Source of the DNA: Streptomyces stelliscabiei
GTDB taxonomy: Bacteria; Actinomycetota; Actinomycetes; Streptomycetales; Streptomycetaceae
DNA: 64,000 nucleotides
Direction of reading: 5' to 3'
Assembly (NCBI RefSeq): GCF_014873495.1
Contig: NZ_JADBGF010000001.1
Coordinates: forward strand, 1,736,001-1,800,000
How positions within the stretch are numbered: the first letter of the stretch is position 1; the number at the start of each line of letters is the position of its first letter. The position numbers and the translations under genes were made by a program. Shown piece after piece: positions 1 to 8,395 of this stretch. Under the pieces are notes generated by a model that saw only the letters and a list, made by a program, of their open reading frames with translations, was not told the origin of the DNA and searched no databases.

Positions 1-1
1 G

Positions 2-1040
2 GCTGGTGCGGCTGCCCGGCTGCGGCCACTGCCCCATGAACGACGACCCCGCCCTGGTCGCACGCGTCATCCTCGACGGCAGCCGCTGACCGGCGGGGGG
101 CCGCCGTCCGCGAACCCAGGACGACCCCGGCGCCGACCAGCACGCTGCCCACGGCCTGTGCGGCGCCGTAGGATCCCGTGCCGACGAGAGGCGCCGTACA
201 GGCGGCGGCCACCGGGATGAGGCCGGAGAAGAGGGTGGCGCGCTCGGCGCCGATGCGCTGCATGCCCATGTACCAGCACACGAATCCGACGACCGTGACG
301 ACCACCGCCTGCCACAGCAGCGCGGCGGTCTCCGTGCCGCCGGGGCGGCGCAGCCACGCGCCGCCGTCGACGACCAGTCCGACGACCGCCGACTCGATCG
401 CGGCGACCGCGCAGACAGTGGCCGACAGGAGCCTCGGGCCGAGCGGTCGCAGCACCGGCACGGCCAGCACCGCGAAGCCGACCTCGCCGGCCAGCGCGCA
501 CACCGAGAAGGCGATGCCCGCGCCGTCGGCACGACCCCATCCCTGGACGGTGAAGGCCCCGGCCGCGACCAGCGACGCCCCGTAGAGGACCAGCCGTCGC
601 GGACGCCGGCCCTCCGTCATCGGCACGAGGACGGCCACGGCCACCGGGGCGCAGCCCACGAGGACCCCGGGCACCGCCGGTTCCGCCGTCCGCTCGGCGG
701 CGAGCACGGCGATGTTGAAGCCGACCATGCCGACCGCCGCGAGCAGCCCCAGCCGCGCCCACTGGCGTGCGGTGAGACGGCGCAGGGGTGCCGCACCGCC
801 CCGGCCGAGGAGCGGGAGCAGCAGGAGGCAGGCGAGGCCGTAGCGGAGGAACTGGCCGCCCGCGTAGGGGTAGTCGCCCAGGACGCTGTTGGCGGTGAAC
901 GAGCCGCCGACGAGGACGCAGGCGAGCGCGGCGAGGAGGGATCCCCGGAGGGCGGTGGCGTTCGTGGCTGCGGCGTTCCCTCGTGCGGTGTCCTCGGATA
1001 CGGCGTTCCCCGGTGCGGTGTTCTCGGTCGTGGCTCTCAT
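2..1040 (-). CDS. EamA/DMT-family exporter, C-terminus beyond left edge
   Basis: Integral membrane protein of the drug/metabolite transporter superfamily, probably an efflux permease for a small metabolite or amino acid. The reading frame runs from an ATG at 1040 to the window edge without a stop, at least 346 codons. Repeated hydrophobic segments rich in Ala, Val, Leu and Gly are visible, with typical EamA features: a first helix around LLAALACVLVGGSFTAN and a second-half helix before WYMGMQRIGAERATLFSGL, the usual half-repeat signature. The first 25 or so residues are polar, so a later start is possible. It is divergent from a MocR regulator 47 bp away, a common arrangement in which the regulator controls the exporter. 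The true stop is not seen; EamA proteins are usually near 300 aa, so it probably lies just outside. Confidence 0.75.
   Translation of the reverse strand, partial: MRATTENTAPGNAVSEDTARGNAAATNATALRGSLLAALACVLVGGSFTANSVLGDYPYAGGQFLRYGLACLLLLPLLGRGGAAPLRRLTARQWARLGLLAAVGMVGFNIAVLAAERTAEPAVPGVLVGCAPVAVAVLVPMTEGRRPRRLVLYGASLVAAGAFTVQGWGRADGAGIAFSVCALAGEVGFAVLAVPVLRPLGPRLLSATVCAVAAIESAVVGLVVDGGAWLRRPGGTETAALLWQAVVVTVVGFVCWYMGMQRIGAERATLFSGLIPVAAACTAPLVGTGSYGAAQAVGSVLVGAGVVLGSRTAAPRRSAAAVEDDACDQGGVVVHGAVAAAGQPHQ
3..89 (+). CDS. alpha/beta hydrolase, 3' end only
   Basis: Only the last 28 codons are in the window. They read LVRLPGCGHCPMNDDPALVA and then RVILDGSR before a TGA at 87-89. The G-C-G-H-x-P-M-x-D-D-P block is the catalytic-histidine loop near the C-terminus of alpha/beta hydrolases, usually followed by a last helix like the one here. 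Substrate cannot be judged. The tail lies inside the open frame of the convergent EamA gene on the other strand. Confidence 0.6.
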   Translation: MVRLPGCGHCPMNDDPALVARVILDGSR

Positions 1041-1087
1041 GGACGCGACGCTAGGGACGCGGGCGGTCCGGATTAAGGTCCACTTCC

Positions 1088-2512
1088 ATGACGTCTTCGG
1101 GGACCAATTCCTGGTCCGGCGCCTGGGAGTTGCTGCTGCCGGTCACCGACGTGCCCGCACGCGCGCGTGGGCGTACGTTGCAGGCCGCGCTGCGGGAGGC
1201 CATCCGCTCGGGGCGGCTCTCGCGGGGGACACGGCTGCCGTCGAGCCGGGAACTGGCGGCCGACCTCGGGGTGTCGCGGGGGCTGGTGACAGAGGCGTAC
1301 GAGCAACTGGTCGCGGAAGGGTATCTGCGCAGCGTCCGGGGTGCCGGGACCTGGGTGGGCGCCGCCGTGCGGGCCGCCCTGCCACGCGCGCGTGACCTTG
1401 CACCGGGCTCCCCCCGTGCCCGCGTCGACTTCGTGCCCGGGACGCCGGACCTGTCGCTGTTCCCACGCGCCGCATGGGCGGCGTCCCAGCGCGCGGTGCT
1501 CGCGGAGCTGCCGCACCGGTCACTGGGCTATCCGGACCCGCGTGGCCTGCCCCGGCTGCGTACCGCGCTCGCCGAGCTGCTCGGCCGGCGCCGGGGCGTG
1601 GTCGCCGACCCGGAGCGGATCGTCGTCGTCTCCGGGGTGGCCCAGGCCACGACCCTGCTCGGATTCGTGCTCCACGCGCGCGGGATGCGTGGCGTCGGCG
1701 TGGAGGACCCGGGCAGCCCCGAGCACGGAACGCTGTACGCCTCCGCCGGGCTGGACACCGTGCCGCTGCCGCTGGACTCGGAGGGACTGGCCGTCGGGCC
1801 GCTGCGGGGGTCGGGGGTGCGGGCCGTGGTGACGACACCGGCGCATCAGTTCCCGTCGGGGATCGCGTACTCCGCACGGCGGCGGACCGAACTGCTCGAC
1901 TGGGCGCGAGCGGTGGACGGGCTGATCGTCGAGGACGACTACGACGGGGATTTCCGCTACGACCGCGCGCCCGTGGGCGCCCTGCAGGGACTCGACCCCG
2001 AGCGGGTCGCGTACACCGGGTCCGTCAGCAAGTCCCTCGCGCCCGGGTTGCGGCTCGGCTGGCTGCTCGTGCCGGCGTCGCTGGCGGCGGAGGTCGTCGA
2101 GCGCAAGCGGACCATGGATCTGGGCCATCCCGCCCTCGATCAGGCGGCGTTCGCGCGATTCGTGGAGCGGGGCGACTACGACCGGCAGTTGCGGCGGTGT
2201 CAGCGGGTCTATCGGGAGCGGCGGGATGCGCTGGTGTCGGCGCTCGCCGAGTACTTTCCCGGGTCGGAGGTGTCCGGGATCGCGGCGGGTCTGCATGTCA
2301 TCGTCGCGCTGCCGGATCGGTACGGGCCGCTCGACCGCTTCCTGGAGAAGGCCGCGGTGGGTGGGGTCGGGGTGCGGGGGACGGCGTCGTACGGGCGGGG
2401 GCCGGAGGTAGGGGTGCCGGAGGTGGGGGTGCGGTTGGTCGTGGGGTACGCACATCTGTCTCCGGCGCGGATTCGGGAGGGGGTGGGGGTGCTGGCGTCG
2501 GTGGTCGGGTGA
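1088..2512 (+). CDS. MocR-type GntR regulator with aminotransferase domain
   Basis: Transcription factor of 474 aa joining an N-terminal winged helix (about residues 18-85: LQAALREAIRSGRLSRGTRL, then PSSRELAADLGVSRG) to a fold-type I PLP aminotransferase domain (about 115-470). The PLP lysine is K315 in GSVSKSLAPGLRLGWLL, and the Asp that contacts the pyridine nitrogen lies in the preceding VEDDYDGDFRY block. MocR/PdxR regulators sense PLP or an amino compound rather than acting as enzymes. The ATG at 1088 is used; an AAGG at 1074-1077 could serve as ribosome binding site. The divergent EamA exporter is the likely target. The effector is unknown. Confidence 0.88.
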   Translation: MTSSGTNSWSGAWELLLPVTDVPARARGRTLQAALREAIRSGRLSRGTRLPSSRELAADLGVSRGLVTEAYEQLVAEGYLRSVRGAGTWVGAAVRAALPRARDLAPGSPRARVDFVPGTPDLSLFPRAAWAASQRAVLAELPHRSLGYPDPRGLPRLRTALAELLGRRRGVVADPERIVVVSGVAQATTLLGFVLHARGMRGVGVEDPGSPEHGTLYASAGLDTVPLPLDSEGLAVGPLRGSGVRAVVTTPAHQFPSGIAYSARRRTELLDWARAVDGLIVEDDYDGDFRYDRAPVGALQGLDPERVAYTGSVSKSLAPGLRLGWLLVPASLAAEVVERKRTMDLGHPALDQAAFARFVERGDYDRQLRRCQRVYRERRDALVSALAEYFPGSEVSGIAAGLHVIVALPDRYGPLDRFLEKAAVGGVGVRGTASYGRGPEVGVPEVGVRLVVGYAHLSPARIREGVGVLASVVG

Positions 2513-2612
2513 TCCACGGGTTGTCTCGCCCCCGCCCGCCCGCACCCATCGACGCCACCCGGGTCCCCAACTCTCTGGGAGTGTCGCCGCTTCCCCCGGC
2601 GCCCGGCCAGTT

Positions 2613-2634
2613 GTTCACTTGTCGTTTGCGTGTG
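2613..2634 (+). promoter_or_regulatory. possible PHO box upstream of the PhoD phosphatase
   Basis: Two adjacent 11-nt units, GTTCACTTGTC and GTTTGCGTGTG, lie 65-86 bp before the PhoD start. The first is close to the GTTCACC direct-repeat unit bound by PhoP in Streptomyces; the second matches poorly. Since the gene is a phosphatase, phosphate control is plausible but unproven. Confidence 0.3.
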
Positions 2635-2698
2635 CGCTGCGGCGTACCCGTAGTTGTGACTGTGCACATTGGCCGGATCCGTCACTGGAGGCGCATTC

Positions 2699-4294
2699 AT
2701 GTCACATCGTCCGCCGAGTCCCCTGCCCGGTCGCCGCAGCGTGCTGCGCGGCTCGCTCGCCGCGTCGGCCGCGCTGGCGCTGCCCGGTTCCGTCGCGCTC
2801 GGTTCGGTGCCGGCGCTGGCCCTGTCGGGGCGGCCGAAGGCCGGCTGGGGTGTGCAGGCCGGCGACGTGACCGCGCACTCCGGTCTGGTCTGGGTGCGGT
2901 CGGACCGGCCGGCCCGGATGATCGTCGAGACGTCCGCCACCGAGTCGTTCCGCAACCCGCGCAGATGGCACGGCCCGCTGCTCGGCGCAGGCACGGACTT
3001 CACGGGGACGACGCGGCTGCGCGGCCTGCCCTCGGGCGAGCAGATCCACTACCGGGTGCTGCTCGCCGACCCGGACGACCCGCGCCGCACCGGTGAGCCG
3101 GTCACCGGCACCTTCCGTACGACGTCGTCGAAGAGGCGCTCCGGGGCGCGGTTCGTGTGGTCGGGCGACCTGGCCGGGCAGGGCTGGGGCATCAACCCCG
3201 ACCGCGGCGGCTACCGCATCTTCGACGCGATGGGCGCGCTGGACCCGGACTTCTTCCTGTGCAGCGGTGACACGATCTACGCCGACGGCCCGATCGCGGC
3301 GACGGCCGCGCTGCCCGACGGTAGTACCTGGCGGAACGTCACCACCGAGGAGAAGTCCAAGGTCGCGGAGACGCTCGCTGAGTTCCGGGGCAACTTCCGC
3401 TACAACCTGTTGGACGAGAACCTGAAGCGGTTCAACGCGCAGGTCCCCTCGATCGTGCAGTGGGACGACCACGAGGTCACCAACAACTGGTACCCGGGCG
3501 AGATCCTCACCGACACCCGGTACACCGAGAAGAGCGTGGACGTGCTCGCTGCCCGGGCGCGGCGGGCCTTCAGCGAGTACTTCCCGATCTCCACGCTGCG
3601 GCCGGGCGCCCGGGAGGGCCGCGTGCACCGCGTGCTGCGCCACGGACCCCTGCTGGACGTGTTCGTGCTGGACATGCGGACGTACCGCAACGCCAACTCG
3701 CCCGACACACAGACCACCGACCCGGTGGGGATCCTGGGCGCCGAGCAGTTGGATTGGCTCAAGCGTGAGCTGTCGCGGTCGCGAGCGGTGTGGAAGGTGA
3801 TCGCCTCCGACATGCCGCTCGGTCTGGTGGTGCCGGACACGGGCGACGGCAAACCGAACATCGAGGCCGTCGCCCAGGGCGACCCGGGCGCGCCGCTCGG
3901 GCGGGAGCTGCAGATCGCCGAACTCCTGCGCTTCGTCAAGCACCGCAGGATCACGGGGACCGTGTGGCTGACGGCCGATGTGCACTACACCTCGGCGCAG
4001 CACTACCAGCCGTCGCGGGCCGCCTTCACCGACTTCGAGCCGTTCTGGGAGTTCGTCTCCGGCCCGCTCAACGCCGGCGCCTTCCCGGCGAACACGCTGG
4101 ACAACACCTTCGGGCCCGAACGGGTGTTCATGAAGGCGCCGACTACGGCGAACGTCTCACCGGCGGGCGGCTACCAGTTCTTCGGCGAGGTCGACATCGA
4201 CGGCCACAGCGGGGAGCTGACGGTACGGCTGCGGGAGCAGGACGGGACCGTGCTGTACACGAAGGTGCTCCAGCCGGGTCTCGTCGGTCAGTGA
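2699..4294 (+). CDS. secreted PhoD-family alkaline phosphatase
   Basis: Phosphodiesterase/alkaline phosphatase of the PhoD family, 531 aa, exported folded by the Tat route. The ATG at 2699 is chosen because GGAG lies 8 nt upstream and the protein then begins with a Tat signal (GRRSVLRGSLAASAALALPG). A fibronectin-like PhoD_N domain covers about residues 50-145. The metallophosphatase core follows, with SGDLAGQGWG, CSGDTIYADGP, WDDHEVTNNW, ASDMPLG and TADVHYTSA supplying the Asp, Asn and His metal ligands of this family. It releases phosphate from organic esters or teichoic acid outside the cell. It is monocistronic, with a possible PHO box upstream. Confidence 0.92.
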   Translation: MSHRPPSPLPGRRSVLRGSLAASAALALPGSVALGSVPALALSGRPKAGWGVQAGDVTAHSGLVWVRSDRPARMIVETSATESFRNPRRWHGPLLGAGTDFTGTTRLRGLPSGEQIHYRVLLADPDDPRRTGEPVTGTFRTTSSKRRSGARFVWSGDLAGQGWGINPDRGGYRIFDAMGALDPDFFLCSGDTIYADGPIAATAALPDGSTWRNVTTEEKSKVAETLAEFRGNFRYNLLDENLKRFNAQVPSIVQWDDHEVTNNWYPGEILTDTRYTEKSVDVLAARARRAFSEYFPISTLRPGAREGRVHRVLRHGPLLDVFVLDMRTYRNANSPDTQTTDPVGILGAEQLDWLKRELSRSRAVWKVIASDMPLGLVVPDTGDGKPNIEAVAQGDPGAPLGRELQIAELLRFVKHRRITGTVWLTADVHYTSAQHYQPSRAAFTDFEPFWEFVSGPLNAGAFPANTLDNTFGPERVFMKAPTTANVSPAGGYQFFGEVDIDGHSGELTVRLREQDGTVLYTKVLQPGLVGQ

Positions 4295-4299
4295 CCCGG

Positions 4300-4385
4300 G
4301 TGCCGTAGATCTGCCGCAGGTCTGGCGCACGTGCTCGCAGGGCTGCCACAGGTGCCCGCAGGGCTGCCGCAGGGCTCCGCGTCCC
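4300..4385. repeat. short degenerate GCAGGGCTGCC repeats
   Basis: Just after the phosphatase stop, the motif GCAGGGCTGCC(A/G)CAGG recurs imperfectly three or four times (for example near 4338, 4359 and 4368). No gene is evident between 4295 and 4441; the repeats could fold in RNA but no clean terminator is seen. Confidence 0.4.
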
Positions 4386-4441
4386 AGCCGCGTTTCAGCA
4401 GCTCAGGGGCCGCCGTCAGTGGTCGCGCCTACGGTCTTCCC

Positions 4442-4732
4442 GTGACGCGATCGCTCCAGGCCGTGGCCTGCACCCGACCCTCCGTGCTGGAGTCCGTGGC
4501 GGGCGGACTCCGGCTCGGGCTGGAGACCTCGCGGGGCGCCACCCCTACGGGGGTCCGGGACCATCCGCGGTTCTTCAGCGGCTTCCTGACCTCCCCTCAG
4601 GTGGCCGCGGCGGGGCTGGCACACGGGGAGCCGCCCCATCTCGCGGAGGCGGCGGACCGCCGGGGCTCGTCCCGATGGGTGACCCGGGCCAGGCGACTGC
4701 GGGCGGCGCCGGAGGAGCCCCCGGCAGCCTGA
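4442..4732 (+). pseudogene. remnant of a SWIM zinc-finger protein gene
   Basis: A GTG at 4442 opens a 96-codon frame. Its first 60 or so residues (VTRSLQAVACTRPSVLESVA, then the block DHPRFFSGFLTSPQVAAAGL) match my recollection of the N-terminus of the roughly 500-residue Streptomyces SWIM-zinc-finger proteins. After residue 60 the frame turns into low-complexity sequence and stops, so the core and the CxC...CxH SWIM motif are missing. It looks like a large internal deletion that left the start and perhaps a piece of the end. It could also be a real small protein. Confidence 0.45.
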
Positions 4733-4789
4733 CCGTCGGCCTGTGACCGCTACGGTCACCATGGGCATCGGTTCCGACAGCACCAGTCA

Positions 4790-4882
4790 TCCAAAATGCA
4801 ACAAAAGGTGCGGAACGATGCTTTTACCGGTCAGTCACAAAGCGTTCGTGATCACGCAACACGGTTCGTTCACAGTGGCCCC
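4790..4882 (+). promoter_or_regulatory. AT-richer promoter region of the ACT-GNAT gene
   Basis: About 90 bp that is much less GC-rich than its surroundings, upstream of the acetyltransferase start. It holds a perfect 10-bp palindrome CGTGATCACG (4847-4856). The base composition and position suggest the promoter; no clean -35/-10 pair is claimed. Confidence 0.4.
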
Positions 4883-6187
4883 ATGACTTCTGACATGTCT
4901 GATGTGACGCGGGCGCTCGACGGCCGCACGACGCACCGCCGGCTGCGCTCCGCCACGGCCGGGTTCCGCAGCTGGTGGGATCGGCGCCACGGTCACGCGC
5001 CGCCGACGAGCGATACCGACGCCCGGCCGCCGCTCAGCGAGGGGCAGCAGGCCGGGCCGTCCGAGGTGGCCGTGCCCGTGGGCACGGGTGCGACCTTGAT
5101 GTGGCGGATGCGGACGACGGTGAAGGACGCGCCGGGTTCGCTGGCCGTGCTGTGCACGGCGCTGGCGGAGCACCGGGTCGACATCCTGAGCCTGCAGACG
5201 CACCCGCTGGCCGAGGGCACGGTGGACGAGTTCCTGCTCCGCGCGCCCGAGGAACTGTCGGCCACCGAGATCGGCCGAGCCGTGTCGGCGGCGGGCGGCA
5301 CGGGCACCTGGATCGAGCGCGGTGACGCCCACGACCTGGTGGACGCGCCGACCCGCATCCTCGGCCTGGCCACCCGCACGGCGCTGGACGCGGCGGAACT
5401 CCCGCTCGCGCTGCGGCAGTTGCTGGGTCGCTGCACCATCCGCTCGCTGCCTGCCACCGCGCCCGGATCGGGCCGGGCCCAGGAGAGCGCTCCGGTCGAG
5501 GGGGTCCTGGAGGAGACGGTGATGCGGCTGCGGGCGCCCGAGGGCGGGACGATCACGGTGGAGCGGCCGTACCTGCCGTTCACGCCGACGGAGTTCGCGC
5601 GGGCGCGGGCCCTGGTGGAACTGGACGCGCGGCTGGGGCCGCGGATCCCGCGCCACCGGGACGTGCTGACGCTGCCCGAGGGCAACGACATCATGGTGCG
5701 ACGCGCCGACGTCGGGGATCTGCGGGCGGCGAAGGCCATGCACGAGCGGTGCTCTCCGCGCACACTGAGCATGCGGTACCACGGGCCCGTGGGCGACGCC
5801 GACCGCTATCTCCGGCACCTGCTCAGCCCCCGCTTCGGACGGACGCTCGCCGCGCAGACGGCGTCCGGGCGGCTCGTCGGACTCGGGCACCTCCTCTGGG
5901 ACGGCGACGAGACGGAGATCGCGCTGCTCGTCGAGGACGACTGGCAGCGGCGCGGGATCGGCGGCGAACTGCTGCGCAGGCTGGTGGACATGGCGGCGGA
6001 CACGGGCTGCGCGAACGTGTACGTGGTGACGCAGTCGTCCAACACGGGGATGGTCGCGGCGATGCGGGGGCTCGGGCTGCCGATCGACTACCAGATCGAG
6101 GAGGGGACACTGGTGATCACCGCACGGCTGGACGAGGCAGCGGCCGCCGCGCGGTCCCCCGAACGGTCGGGCGAGAGGGCCGAGTAG
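4883..6187 (+). CDS. ACT domain plus GNAT acetyltransferase fusion
   Basis: A 434-aa protein if translated from the ATG at 4883; an upstream in-frame ATG at 4796 lies inside the likely promoter. After a polar N-terminus, an ACT-like segment (about residues 75-150, MRTTVKDAPGSLAVLCTALA) resembles small-ligand-binding regulatory domains. A C-terminal GNAT domain (about 270-415) carries the acetyl-CoA pocket signature in EDDWQRRGIGGELLRRLVDM. ACT-GNAT fusions in actinobacteria are thought to be amino-acid-controlled lysine acetyltransferases; whether this one modifies a protein or a metabolite cannot be read from sequence. It appears monocistronic. Confidence 0.8.
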   Translation: MTSDMSDVTRALDGRTTHRRLRSATAGFRSWWDRRHGHAPPTSDTDARPPLSEGQQAGPSEVAVPVGTGATLMWRMRTTVKDAPGSLAVLCTALAEHRVDILSLQTHPLAEGTVDEFLLRAPEELSATEIGRAVSAAGGTGTWIERGDAHDLVDAPTRILGLATRTALDAAELPLALRQLLGRCTIRSLPATAPGSGRAQESAPVEGVLEETVMRLRAPEGGTITVERPYLPFTPTEFARARALVELDARLGPRIPRHRDVLTLPEGNDIMVRRADVGDLRAAKAMHERCSPRTLSMRYHGPVGDADRYLRHLLSPRFGRTLAAQTASGRLVGLGHLLWDGDETEIALLVEDDWQRRGIGGELLRRLVDMAADTGCANVYVVTQSSNTGMVAAMRGLGLPIDYQIEEGTLVITARLDEAAAAARSPERSGERAE

Positions 6188-6555
6188 CCGGACGGGACAC
6201 GCCACCCCTGTCGGGCGGAAGCTCGGGTCGGTGCCGGGCGCGCGGGCGGGTGGGTGCCGGGCGCGGGTGGTGCCAGGTGCGGGTGGTGCCAGGTGCGGGT
6301 GCGAGTCGGTGCCGGATCCGCGTGCGGCTCGTTGCCGGGCCCGGGCGCGGGTGTCGCCCGGTTCCCGTGCCCGGGCACGGGCGTCGCCCGCTTTCGCGGA
6401 ACGCGACGCGGCGGGCGCGGGAGGGAAGCCGGGCGGCGAAGCCCCGTGCCCCCGGCGCACGCCCCGGGAGGCCCAGGCATGGGACCACCGCTCCGCACGA
6501 CGCCCCGGGTGACGCGCACGAGAAGCCGAGGTGACGTGGCCCAGCGCCCCGTGCC
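6188..6555. repeat. GC-rich intergenic repeats with an 18-bp palindrome
   Basis: No convincing gene. From about 6228 to 6400 there are imperfect tandem copies of a GGTGCCGGGCGCGGGT-like unit, including two adjacent 16-bp copies of TGCCAGGTGCGGGTGG/C near 6270-6301. A perfect 18-bp palindrome CCCGTGCCCGGGCACGGG lies at 6364-6381. The region sits between two convergent genes, so it may help terminate both. Confidence 0.6.
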
Positions 6556-7782
6556 TCAGACCCGCCCCGCGGACAGCGCAGCCCCCTCCTCCGCGACCCG
6601 CACCCCCATCGCCCCGGCGGCGGCCCCGCCCAGCGCCCCGTCCAGGTCCGCCCAGAGGTCTTCCACGTCCTCCAGGCCCACCGACATCCGCAGCAGCCGG
6701 TCGCTCACCCCGGCACCCCGGCGGTCGGTCTCCTCCACGATGCGGTGGCTGATCGAGGCCGGGTGCTGGATCAGGGAGTCCACGCTGCCGAGGCTCACCG
6801 CCGGGGTGATCAGCCGGACGGCGGCGATGACCTCGTGGGGGTCGCCGTGGACCTCGAAGGCGATCATGGCGCCGCCGATGCGCGGGTAGTGGACCCGGGC
6901 GACACGCGGGTCGGCGGCGAGGCGGCGGACGAGTTCCGCGGCGGTCGCGGAGGCCGCGCGGACGCGTACGGGAAGGGTGGACAGGCCGCGCAGGAGGAGA
7001 TAGCCGGCGAGCGGGTGGAGCACACCCCCGGTGGCGAAGCGGATCTGACGCAGTCGCCCGGCGAACTCCTCGTCGCAGGCCACGACGCCGGCCATGACGT
7101 CACCGTGCCCACCGAGGTACTTGGTGGCGCTGTGCAGGACCAGCCGGGCGCCCTGCTCGACGGGACGCTGCAGGACGGGTGTGGCGAAGGTGTTGTCCGC
7201 GAGCAGCGGGACCGAGCCGCAGGCGTGGGCGAGGGCCCGCAGGTCGAGTTCGGCGAGGGTGGGGTTGGCCGGGGTCTCGACCAGCACCAGTCCGGTGTCG
7301 GGCCGCAGCGCGTCCGCGACGCCGGCCGGGTCGACCCAGGTGACCTCGGTGCCGAGCAGCCCGGCGGTCAGGAGGTGGTCGCTGCAGCCGTACAGGGGGC
7401 GTACGGCGACGACGTGGCGCAGGCCCATCGAGGCGCGGACGAGGAGTACGGCGCTCAGCGCGGCCATGCCGCTGGCGAACGCGACCGCGCTCTCGGTGCC
7501 TTCGAGGCGGGCGAGGGCGGTCTCGAAGCGGGCGACGGTCGGGTTGCCGAGCCGTCCGTAGACCGGCGGGCCCTCCGGCTCGGCGCCGTCCGTGGCGAAG
7601 GCGTCGATGCGGGCGGCCTCGCCCCGGCTGTCGTACGAGGGGTAGGTGGTCGACAGGTCGATCGGCGGGGCGTGCAGGCCCAGGCGCGCGAGGTCGTCGC
7701 GGCCCGCGTGCACGGCCTCGGTGGCCAGTGCTCTCGGCGTGGTGCGTGCGTGGTCGTCCGCGTGCGTGCTCGCTGAGTTCAT
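6556..7782 (-). CDS. Cys/Met metabolism PLP enzyme (cystathionine gamma-lyase/synthase type)
   Basis: Fold-type I PLP enzyme of the trans-sulfuration family, 408 aa from the ATG at 7782. The PLP-binding lysine is K221 in [16 protein letters not shown]. Other family blocks are [20 protein letters not shown] near the N-terminus, VETPANPTL before the lysine, and [18 protein letters not shown] near the end. The usual loop between the YP motif and the following strand is short here ([14 protein letters not shown]), apparently a family variant. It probably makes or cleaves cystathionine or methionine-type thioethers. It is divergent from an Lrp-family regulator 59 bp away, the likely controller. 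Lyase and synthase activities cannot be separated by sequence alone. Confidence 0.87.
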   Translation of the reverse strand: MNSASTHADDHARTTPRALATEAVHAGRDDLARLGLHAPPIDLSTTYPSYDSRGEAARIDAFATDGAEPEGPPVYGRLGNPTVARFETALARLEGTESAVAFASGMAALSAVLLVRASMGLRHVVAVRPLYGCSDHLLTAGLLGTEVTWVDPAGVADALRPDTGLVLVETPANPTLAELDLRALAHACGSVPLLADNTFATPVLQRPVEQGARLVLHSATKYLGGHGDVMAGVVACDEEFAGRLRQIRFATGGVLHPLAGYLLLRGLSTLPVRVRAASATAAELVRRLAADPRVARVHYPRIGGAMIAFEVHGDPHEVIAAVRLITPAVSLGSVDSLIQHPASISHRIVEETDRRGAGVSDRLLRMSVGLEDVEDLWADLDGALGGAAAGAMGVRVAEEGAALSAGRV

Positions 7783-7841
7783 GACAGGAGGGTGAACATC
7801 GGACGGGTCAGGGGGGCCAGTGACCGTGTTACGTTCGGGCA

Positions 7842-8336
7842 ATGGCCGAATCCGTCGTACTCGATCCGGTGGATCTCCACCTCCTGCGGCTCCTGCAGAA
7901 CGACGCCCGGACGACGTACCGGGATCTCGCCGCACAGGTCGGGGTCGCGCCGTCGACCTGTCTGGACCGGGTGACGCGGCTGCGCCGCGCGGGCGTGATC
8001 CTCGGTCATCAGCTGCGGCTGGATCCGGCCAAGCTGGGGCGCGGTCTGGAGGCGCTGTTGTCGGTGCAGGTCAGGCCGCATCGACGGGAGCTGGTGGGGC
8101 CGTTCGTGGAGCGGATCAGGGCACTGCCGGAGTCGCGGACCGTGTACCACCTCACCGGGCCGGACGACTATCTCGTGCATGTGGCGGTCGCGGACATGGC
8201 GGATCTGCAACGGCTGGTACTGGACGGGTTCACGTCGCGGCGCGAGGTGGCGCGGGTGGAGACCCGGTTGATCTTCCAGCAGTGGGAGTGCGGACCCCTG
8301 TTGCCGCCGGACGGGGAACGAATCCGGCCGACGTAG
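7842..8336 (+). CDS. Lrp/AsnC-family regulator
   Basis: Amino-acid-responsive transcription factor of 164 aa. An N-terminal winged helix (about residues 8-60) includes LLQNDARTTYRDLAAQVGVA and the recognition helix in PSTCLDRVTRLRRAG. A C-terminal ligand-binding domain (RAM, about 68-150) follows, with TGPDDYLVHVAVADM typical of the fold. Lrp proteins usually control adjacent genes, and the divergent Cys/Met enzyme suggests a sulfur amino acid as the signal. Confidence 0.9.
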   Translation: MAESVVLDPVDLHLLRLLQNDARTTYRDLAAQVGVAPSTCLDRVTRLRRAGVILGHQLRLDPAKLGRGLEALLSVQVRPHRRELVGPFVERIRALPESRTVYHLTGPDDYLVHVAVADMADLQRLVLDGFTSRREVARVETRLIFQQWECGPLLPPDGERIRPT

Positions 8337-8395
8337 GGCGCACGTGCCCGTCGAGCGGCTGACGCCACCCCCGTCGGCGTACCAAGATTGTCCGC

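Noticed and set aside
67..762. Long minus-strand frame next to the left edge
   Set aside because: It lies in another frame of the EamA gene and reads as an Arg/Gly-rich string, typical of GC-rich shadow frames.
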